From NCBI GenBank assembly GCA_035303885.1, contig DATGRE010000094.1, positions 1 through 28,371 on the forward strand: a stretch of DNA of 28,371 bases. The letters run 5' to 3'. Under the pieces are notes generated by a model. It did not search any database, had not been told where the DNA came from, and saw only the letters and a program-made list of their open reading frames with translations. This DNA is from Zeimonas sp035303885. Lineage in GTDB: Bacteria; Pseudomonadota; Gammaproteobacteria; Burkholderiales; Burkholderiaceae_E. The first letter of the stretch is position 1; every line of letters begins with the position of its first letter. This document shows positions 23,752-28,371 of this stretch, piece by piece. The position numbers were made by a program, and so were the translations under genes.

Positions 23752-25341
23752 ATGGCCGAGCACGCGATCCGGCTGCCCGACGTCGGCGAAGGCGTCGCCG
23801 AGGCCGAGCTCGTCGAGTGGCTGGTGAAGGTGGGCGACCGCGTGCAGGAAGACCAGTCGCTGGCGATCGTCATGACCGACAAGGCGAGCGTCGAGGTGCC
23901 GTCGCCGATCGCGGGCGAGGTCGTGTGGCTGGCCGCCGAACCCGGCGAGAGCATCGCCGTGGGCTCGGATCTCGTGCGCCTGAAGGTCGAGGGTGCCGCC
24001 GGCGCGGCGCCCGGCGACGAGGCGGTGCCGGCCGGCGAGGACGCGCCGTCCGCTCCCGAAGGTCCTGCGCGCCAGGGGCAGGCGCGGCAGGCGCGCGAGC
24101 GGCACGAGGACGAGCGCGAAGCGCGGGAGGCGCGCGATCCGGAGCACACCCGGTCCGCGCCGGCCGAAGGCATGCGCGAGCGCGCGGCGGCGTCGGCGAT
24201 GTCGGCGCCGCCCGTCACCGGCGGCGCCGGTCGCTCGGACGTGCCTGCGCGAGGCGGCGCCGACTCCGGCACGGCGGCCGCGCGCGCGTCCGCGGCGCCG
24301 AGTGCGGGCGATGCGCAGGCGAGCGCCGTCGCCCGGGCCGCGGCCGCCGTCGCGATGCGCGATGCCGAGGCGGGTGCGCGCGCGGCGCTGGGTGCGGGCG
24401 GCGAGACCGTCGCCGGTGTGCCCGGCGCCCGGCTGCGCCCGGGCGCCTCGCCCGTGCTGCCCAGGTCGCGCGGCGAGAAGCCGCTCGCCTCGCCCGCGGT
24501 CCGCGCGCGGGCCCGCGAGGCGGGCATCGACCTGCGGCGGGTCGCCGGCAGCGGACCGGCCGGCCGCATCACGCACGAGGATCTCGACCGGCTCTTCGAG
24601 CAGGGACCCCGGTTCGTGCCGGCCGGCGGCGCGCCCGCGCCCGACGAGAGCGTCGAGGAGATCAAGATCGTCGGCCTGCGGCGGCGCATCGCCGAGAAGA
24701 TGCGCATCGCGCACGAGCGCATCGCCGACATGACCTACGTCGAGGAGCTCGACGTCACCGATCTCGAAGCGCTGCGCGCGAAGCTCAACGCATCGGGCGG
24801 CGACCGTCCGCACCTGACGCTGCTGCCGTTCCTGATGCGCGCGGTCGCGATCGCCGTCGCCGAGCAGCCGCGGATGAACGCGCATTTCGACGACGACGCC
24901 GGCGTGCTGCGCCGCTACGGCGGCGTGCACGTCGGCATCGCGGCGCAGACGGCGAACGGGCTCGTCGTCCCGGTCGTCCGCCACGTCGAGGCGCGCGACC
25001 TCTGGAGCTGCGCGGCCGAGCTCGCGCGCGTGACCGACGCGGCCAAGGGCGGCACGGCGACGCGCGAGGAGCTCACGGGTTCGACGATCACGATCACGTC
25101 GCTCGGCGCGATGGGCGGCATCGTGACGACCCCCGTCATCAATCATCCCGAGGTCGCGATCGTCGGCGTGAACCGCATCGCGGTGCGCCCGATGTGGGAC
25201 GGCAACGCGTTCGTTCCGCGCAAGGCGATGAATCTCTCGTGCAGCTTCGACCATCGCGTCGTCGACGGCTGGGACGCGGCGGTCTTCGTGCACCGGCTCA
25301 AGGCGCTGCTCGAGACGCCGGCGCTGCTCTTCGTCGCCTGA
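23752..25341 (+). CDS. bkdB: Branched-chain 2-oxoacid dehydrogenase E2 (dihydrolipoyl acyltransferase)
   Basis: E2 is the core of the complex; its swinging lipoyl arm carries acyl groups to CoA. The 529-residue protein has one lipoyl domain (1-80, lipoyl Lys44 in MTDKASVEV), a peripheral-subunit-binding domain (about 244-281, ASPAVRARAREAGIDLRRVAGSG..GRITHEDLD) and the catalytic domain (about 300-529) with DHRVVDG (His501, Asp505). Between the lipoyl and binding domains lies a roughly 160-residue Ala/Arg/Pro/Gly/Glu linker (83-243), about 100 residues longer than in P. putida BkdB (423 residues in total, as I recall). No second lipoyl motif is hidden in it. Its highly charged middle (QARQARERHEDEREAREA) is unlike the Ala/Pro hinges of known E2s. 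Confidence 0.94.
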   Translation: MAEHAIRLPDVGEGVAEAELVEWLVKVGDRVQEDQSLAIVMTDKASVEVPSPIAGEVVWLAAEPGESIAVGSDLVRLKVEGAAGAAPGDEAVPAGEDAPSAPEGPARQGQARQARERHEDEREAREARDPEHTRSAPAEGMRERAAASAMSAPPVTGGAGRSDVPARGGADSGTAAARASAAPSAGDAQASAVARAAAAVAMRDAEAGARAALGAGGETVAGVPGARLRPGASPVLPRSRGEKPLASPAVRARAREAGIDLRRVAGSGPAGRITHEDLDRLFEQGPRFVPAGGAPAPDESVEEIKIVGLRRRIAEKMRIAHERIADMTYVEELDVTDLEALRAKLNASGGDRPHLTLLPFLMRAVAIAVAEQPRMNAHFDDDAGVLRRYGGVHVGIAAQTANGLVVPVVRHVEARDLWSCAAELARVTDAAKGGTATREELTGSTITITSLGAMGGIVTTPVINHPEVAIVGVNRIAVRPMWDGNAFVPRKAMNLSCSFDHRVVDGWDAAVFVHRLKALLETPALLFVA

Positions 25342-25353
25342 GGCGGGGCCGCG

Positions 25354-26739
25354 ATGAAGGAGATCCGCTGCACGCTGCTCGTCGTCGGTGCCGGCCCGGG
25401 CGGTTACGTGTGCGCGGCGCGCGCCGGGGAGCACGGCATCGACACCGTCGTCGTCGAGGCCGACCGGCTCGGCGGCACCTGCCTGAACGTCGGCTGCATC
25501 CCGTCGAAGGCGCTGATCCACGCCGCCGACGAATACGCGCGCGTGCGCTCCTTCGCCGCGCAGCGATCGTCGCTCGGCATCCGCGTCGCGGATCCCGCGC
25601 TCGATCTCGCGCAGACAATCGCGTGGAAGGACGCGATCGTCGATCGGCTCGGCGGCGGCGTGTCGGGCCTGCTGAAGCGCGCGCGCGTGAAGGTGGTGCT
25701 CGGGCGGGCGCGGTTTCGCGACGGCAAGACGGTCGTCGTCTCCACCGAGACCGGCGGCGAACAGACGATCCGCGCCGAGCACGTCGTCGTCGCCACCGGC
25801 TCGCGCCCGGTCGAGCTGCCGTCGCTGCCCTTCGGCGGCAACGTCGTCTCGTCCACCGAGCTGCTGGCGACGCGCGAGCTGCCGCAGCGGCTCGTCGTCG
25901 TCGGCGCGGGCTACATCGGCGTCGAGCTCGGCACGGCCTTCGCGAAGCTCGGCTCGCAGGTCACGCTCGTCGACCTCGCGCCGCGCATTCTGCCGCAGTA
26001 CGACGCGGAGCTCGTCCGCCCGGTCGTGCAGCGCCTCGCCGCGCTCGGCGTGCAGCTGCGCGTCGGCGCCACGGTGAAGGGCGCATCCGCCGACGGGCGC
26101 CTCGCGATCGAGACCGCGGCCGGCGGCGAGCGCCTGCCGGCCGACCGCATCCTCGTCGCCGTCGGACGCCGCCCGGCCGTCGAGGAATGCGGGCTCGAAG
26201 AGCTCGACCTCGATCGCGACGGACCGTACGTGCGCGTCGACGACCAGTGCCGCACGTCGATGCGGGGCGTCTACGCGATCGGCGACGTCACCGGCGAGCC
26301 GATGCTCGCGCACCGGGCGATGATGCAGGGCGAGGTCGTCGCCGACCGGATCGCGGGCCGCAAGCGGGTGTTCGAGCCGCGGGCGATCCCGGCCATCTGC
26401 TTCACCGACCCCGAGATCGTCGCCGTAGGCCCTTCGCTCGACGAGGCGCGCCGCGTCCATCCCGAGCTGCGCGTCGGCATGGTGCCGTTCAGCGCGAACG
26501 GGCGCGCCTTGACGCTGGACGGCGACTCGGGCTTCGTGCGGGTCGTTGCGCGCGCCGACAACCACCTCGTGCTCGCGATGCATGCGGTCGGCGCCGGGGT
26601 ATCCGAGTTCGCGTCGGCCTTCGCGCTGGCGCTGGAGATGGGCGCACGGCTCGAGGACATCGCCGGCACGATCCACGCGCATCCGACGCTGGGCGAGGCG
26701 GTGCAGGAAGCGGCGCAGCGGGCGCTGGGGCGCGCGTAG
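25354..26739 (+). CDS. lpdV: Dihydrolipoyl dehydrogenase (E3) of the Bkd complex
   Basis: A 461-residue FAD flavoprotein (EC 1.8.1.4) that reoxidises the E2 lipoyl group with NAD+. It has the FAD-binding VVGAGPGGYVCAARAG (10-25), the redox pair in GGTCLNVGCIPSK (Cys43, Cys48), the NAD-binding VVGAGYIGVELGTAFAKLG near 184-202, the second FAD motif MRGVYAIGDVTGEPMLAHRA, and the C-terminal base dyad His443-Glu448 in IHAHPTLGEAVQEA. It starts 12 bases after the E2 stop and closes the operon, as lpdV does in Pseudomonas. It is dedicated to this complex by position; it lacks the N-terminal lipoyl domain found on some betaproteobacterial PDH E3s. Confidence 0.95.
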   Translation: MKEIRCTLLVVGAGPGGYVCAARAGEHGIDTVVVEADRLGGTCLNVGCIPSKALIHAADEYARVRSFAAQRSSLGIRVADPALDLAQTIAWKDAIVDRLGGGVSGLLKRARVKVVLGRARFRDGKTVVVSTETGGEQTIRAEHVVVATGSRPVELPSLPFGGNVVSSTELLATRELPQRLVVVGAGYIGVELGTAFAKLGSQVTLVDLAPRILPQYDAELVRPVVQRLAALGVQLRVGATVKGASADGRLAIETAAGGERLPADRILVAVGRRPAVEECGLEELDLDRDGPYVRVDDQCRTSMRGVYAIGDVTGEPMLAHRAMMQGEVVADRIAGRKRVFEPRAIPAICFTDPEIVAVGPSLDEARRVHPELRVGMVPFSANGRALTLDGDSGFVRVVARADNHLVLAMHAVGAGVSEFASAFALALEMGARLEDIAGTIHAHPTLGEAVQEAAQRALGRA

Positions 26740-26984
26740 CCGCCCGACGCCGTCCGGCGGCGCGCGGCACGGCCCGGCGCTTCGACGCAGCCTGGCGTGC
26801 GGCACGGGCCGCACCCTGCCCCCGCACCCGGCACGCTCCGGTGCCCCCTCGAGGCGAGGGCGCCTTGCCCGGTCCCGCGAGCCTCGACGCGAGCCGCACC
26901 GAACGCGGGAACGGGATCGCGCTTCGCGGCATCCAATGGTCGAATGCGCTGGAACCTGCAACACCGTCCGCTGGGAGTCGCCCG
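26740..26984 (+). other. Intergenic region between lpdV and the ECF sigma gene
   Basis: A 245-base gap with no convincing gene. It holds tandem hairpins at 26830-26860 that may end bkd transcription, and GGGAG at 26973-26977 as ribosome binding site for the sigma gene. GGAACC at 26951-26956 resembles an ECF -35 element, but no CGTC-type -10 lies 16-17 bases downstream, so autoregulation is not supported by this view. Confidence 0.4.
26830..26860 (+). terminator. Tandem hairpins after the bkd operon
   Basis: GGCAC (26830-26834) pairs with GTGCC (26841-26845), and directly after it CCCTCG (26846-26851) pairs with CGAGGG (26855-26860). They lie about 90 bases after the lpdV stop, with no U-tract. 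Role as a terminator is tentative. Confidence 0.35.
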
Positions 26985-27725
26985 ATGAACCCGTACGCGC
27001 TCGAGGAGCCGCGCCCGATGCCCGTGCGCACCGATGTCGACCTCGTCGGCGAGGTGATCGCCGGTGACCATCAGGCGTTCCGCACCCTGATGCAGCGCCA
27101 CAACCAGTTGCTGTACCGGACGGCGCGCAGCGTGCTGAAGAACGAGGCCGAGGCCGAGGACAGCGTGCAGGAGGCGTGGCTGCAGGCGTATCGCAAGCTG
27201 CACGAGTTCCGCGGCGAATCGCGCCTCGCGACCTGGCTCGTGCGCATCGTCGTCAACGAGGCGCTGGGGCGCCTGCGCAGCGGCGGCCGGCGGGCGGAAA
27301 TCATTCCGCTCGACACCACGGTCGACAGCGCGATTTTCGCCGGGGAACCGAACATGCAGCTGTCCGAATCCGAACGGCCCGACCGTCTCGCCGAGCGCAG
27401 CGAGCTGCGTCGCGTGCTCGAATCGCGCATCGACGAGCTGCCCGAAGCATTCCGCACGGTGTTCATGCTGCGCGCCGTCGAGGAGATGAGCGTCGAGGAA
27501 GTGGCCGCGTGCCTGGGCATTCCCGAAGCCACCGTGCGCACCCGTCATTTCCGCGCGCGCTCGATGCTGCGTGAATCGCTGGCGCGCGAGCTCGATCTCG
27601 CGATCTCCGACACGTTCTCGTTCGCCGGCGAGCGCTGCGAGCGCATCGTCGCCGGCGTCTTCGAGCGGCTGGGCCGGGAGCGCGCCTTCGGCCGCCGTGA
27701 TCACGAACCCGGCGCGCGCGCCTGA
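26985..27725 (+). CDS. ECF-family (RpoE-like) RNA polymerase sigma factor
   Basis: A 246-residue group 4 sigma factor. Region 2 spans about 25-95 (FRTLMQRHNQLLYRTARSVLKNEAEAEDSVQEAWLQAYRKL, then FRGESRLATWLVRIVVNEAL), and region 4 spans about 140-200 (IDELPEAFRTVFMLRAVEEMSVEEVAACLGIPEATVRTRHFRARSML). After region 4 comes an unusual ~45-residue tail, ISDTFSFAGERCERIVAGVFERLG, containing a lone Cys218. The ATG at 26985 has GGGAG seven bases upstream. The next gene, 18 bases on, encodes an exported ferritin-like protein rather than an anti-sigma factor. Control may therefore be transcriptional, by a distant anti-sigma factor, or through the tail. Confidence 0.93.
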   Translation: MNPYALEEPRPMPVRTDVDLVGEVIAGDHQAFRTLMQRHNQLLYRTARSVLKNEAEAEDSVQEAWLQAYRKLHEFRGESRLATWLVRIVVNEALGRLRSGGRRAEIIPLDTTVDSAIFAGEPNMQLSESERPDRLAERSELRRVLESRIDELPEAFRTVFMLRAVEEMSVEEVAACLGIPEATVRTRHFRARSMLRESLARELDLAISDTFSFAGERCERIVAGVFERLGRERAFGRRDHEPGARA

Positions 27726-27743
27726 TGCCATTGGAGAATCATC

Positions 27744-28319
27744 GTGTCCTTCCTCCTTCGTTCCAGCTTTCTCGAACCCATCGATCGCCGCGCGTGGCTC
27801 GGCGGCTCCGGCCGGCTGCTGTCGGCCGGCGCGATCGCGCTGCTGGCCGGGCGCCCGGCGCTTGCCGCGGGCAAGCCTTCCGATCCCGCGCAGGACGCGC
27901 GCATCCTGAACACGGCGCTCGGCGCCGAGCTCGAGGCGGTGGCCGCGTACCAGGTCGGCGCCGACAGCGGACTGCTGCAGAAGAACGTACGCGAGCTAGC
28001 GCTCACATTTCAGGGTCATCACAAGGCACATGCCGATCTGCTCGCCGCCACGGTCTCGAAGCTCGGCGGCAAGCCGGTCTCGGCCAAGGCCGAGTACCAG
28101 TTTCCCACCGACCAGCTGAAGACGCAGGCCGACGTGCTGCGGTTTGCCGCCGGACTCGAGAAGGGCGCGGTGAGCGCGTATCTCGGCGCCGTGCCGCTGT
28201 TCGACGACCGCGAGCTGTCGAAAGCCGCGGCGAGCATCCTCGGCGACGAGGCGATGCACTGGGCGGTGCTGCGCAATGCGCTCGGCGAGGATCCGGTTCC
28301 CGCCGCGTTCGTCAGCTAG
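27744..28319 (+). CDS. Exported ferritin-like domain protein
   Basis: A 191-residue protein of the ferritin-like (Ferritin_2/DUF4439-type) group. The N-terminus has IDRRAWLGGSGRLLSAGAIALLAGRPALAA, a twin-arginine-like signal (Arg15-Arg16) ending near residue 42. The mature part is a four-helix pattern with candidate metal ligands: Glu62/Glu64 and Tyr69, the GHHKAH cluster (His92, His93, His96), Glu139 with Tyr146, and Glu169/His172 in DEAMHW. It may bind iron or another metal in the periplasm; catalytic activity is not known for this group. The start is GTG at 27744, with GGAGA about six bases upstream. The 18-base gap suggests co-transcription with the sigma gene, so it is a likely regulon member. 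Confidence 0.85.
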   Translation: MSFLLRSSFLEPIDRRAWLGGSGRLLSAGAIALLAGRPALAAGKPSDPAQDARILNTALGAELEAVAAYQVGADSGLLQKNVRELALTFQGHHKAHADLLAATVSKLGGKPVSAKAEYQFPTDQLKTQADVLRFAAGLEKGAVSAYLGAVPLFDDRELSKAAASILGDEAMHWAVLRNALGEDPVPAAFVS

Positions 28320-28371
28320 AGATGTTGGCCCGGCGGTTCGCTCGGAATGGGAGCGATCGAACGCGTGGAAT
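28320..28371 (+). other. Window end, non-coding
   Basis: Fifty-two bases after the ferritin-like stop. An imperfect dyad (GTTCGCTC with GAGCGATCGAAC) could be a terminator, but the window ends here. Confidence 0.25.

Noticed and set aside
22417..26964. A 1515-codon open frame antisense to the whole bkd operon, and a 1471-codon plus-strand frame (23310-27725) across it
   Set aside because: Both are stop-poor shadows in GC-rich DNA. They show no domains over the bkd genes; only the last 246 codons of the plus-strand frame (26985-27725) are a real gene, the ECF sigma factor.
26951..26968. ECF-type autoregulated promoter (GGAACC ... CGTC) before the sigma gene
   Set aside because: The spacing between the two elements is about nine bases instead of 16-17.

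Overview
The window is very GC-rich and densely coded, with GC-biased codon use and short intergenic gaps. Gene content and protein style (E. coli-type IlvD, hemE next to priA, a YqjD/YqjE/YqjK-like trio, a phasin-like protein, a Pseudomonas-type bkd operon) point to a betaproteobacterium, most likely in the Burkholderiales. This assignment is inferred from protein resemblance, not from a search. I see no phage, insertion sequence, CRISPR array, tRNA or rRNA. The window reads as ordinary chromosome carrying two catabolic operons and one unusual intergenic region.

Layout. 1-2280 (+): a small Cys-rich protein, then ilvD. 2317-3853 (-): a four-gene envelope/stress-type cluster of small membrane proteins (DUF883/YqjD, YqjE-like, YqjK-like, and a small single-span protein). 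3995-4513 (+): a phasin-like protein. 4584-5159 (-): folE, divergent from an AraC-family regulator (5257-6243). 6288-7382 (+): hemE, apparently with no leader. 7383-7709: a 327-base non-coding gap with DnaA-box-like 9-mers, AT-rich patches and dyads, followed by priA (7710-9959).

10033-20107 (-): a nine-gene unit transcribed right to left: RpiR-type regulator, diaminopropionate ammonia-lyase, M20-family N-carbamoyl amino acid hydrolase, nitrilase-family N-carbamoyl-D-amino acid hydrolase, then a complete peptide/opine-type ABC importer (binding protein, two permeases, two ATPases). Junctions are overlaps or gaps of 0-13 bases, except for a hairpin-bearing gap after the binding protein. Upstream of the regulator lies a sigma70-like promoter with two related dyads just downstream of it, placed as expected for a repressor. 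The parts suggest import of an N-carbamoyl (ureido) compound, removal of carbamoyl groups, and cleavage of 2,3-diaminopropionate to pyruvate and ammonia. This is the best candidate for an undescribed system here.

20327-21327 (-): a thioesterase and a flavodoxin-fold quinone reductase, overlapping by four bases. 21504-26739 (+): a full branched-chain 2-oxoacid dehydrogenase operon (E1 alpha, E1 beta, E2, E3), whose E2 has an unusually long linker. 26985-28319 (+): an ECF sigma factor followed by an exported ferritin-like protein, with no anti-sigma factor visible.
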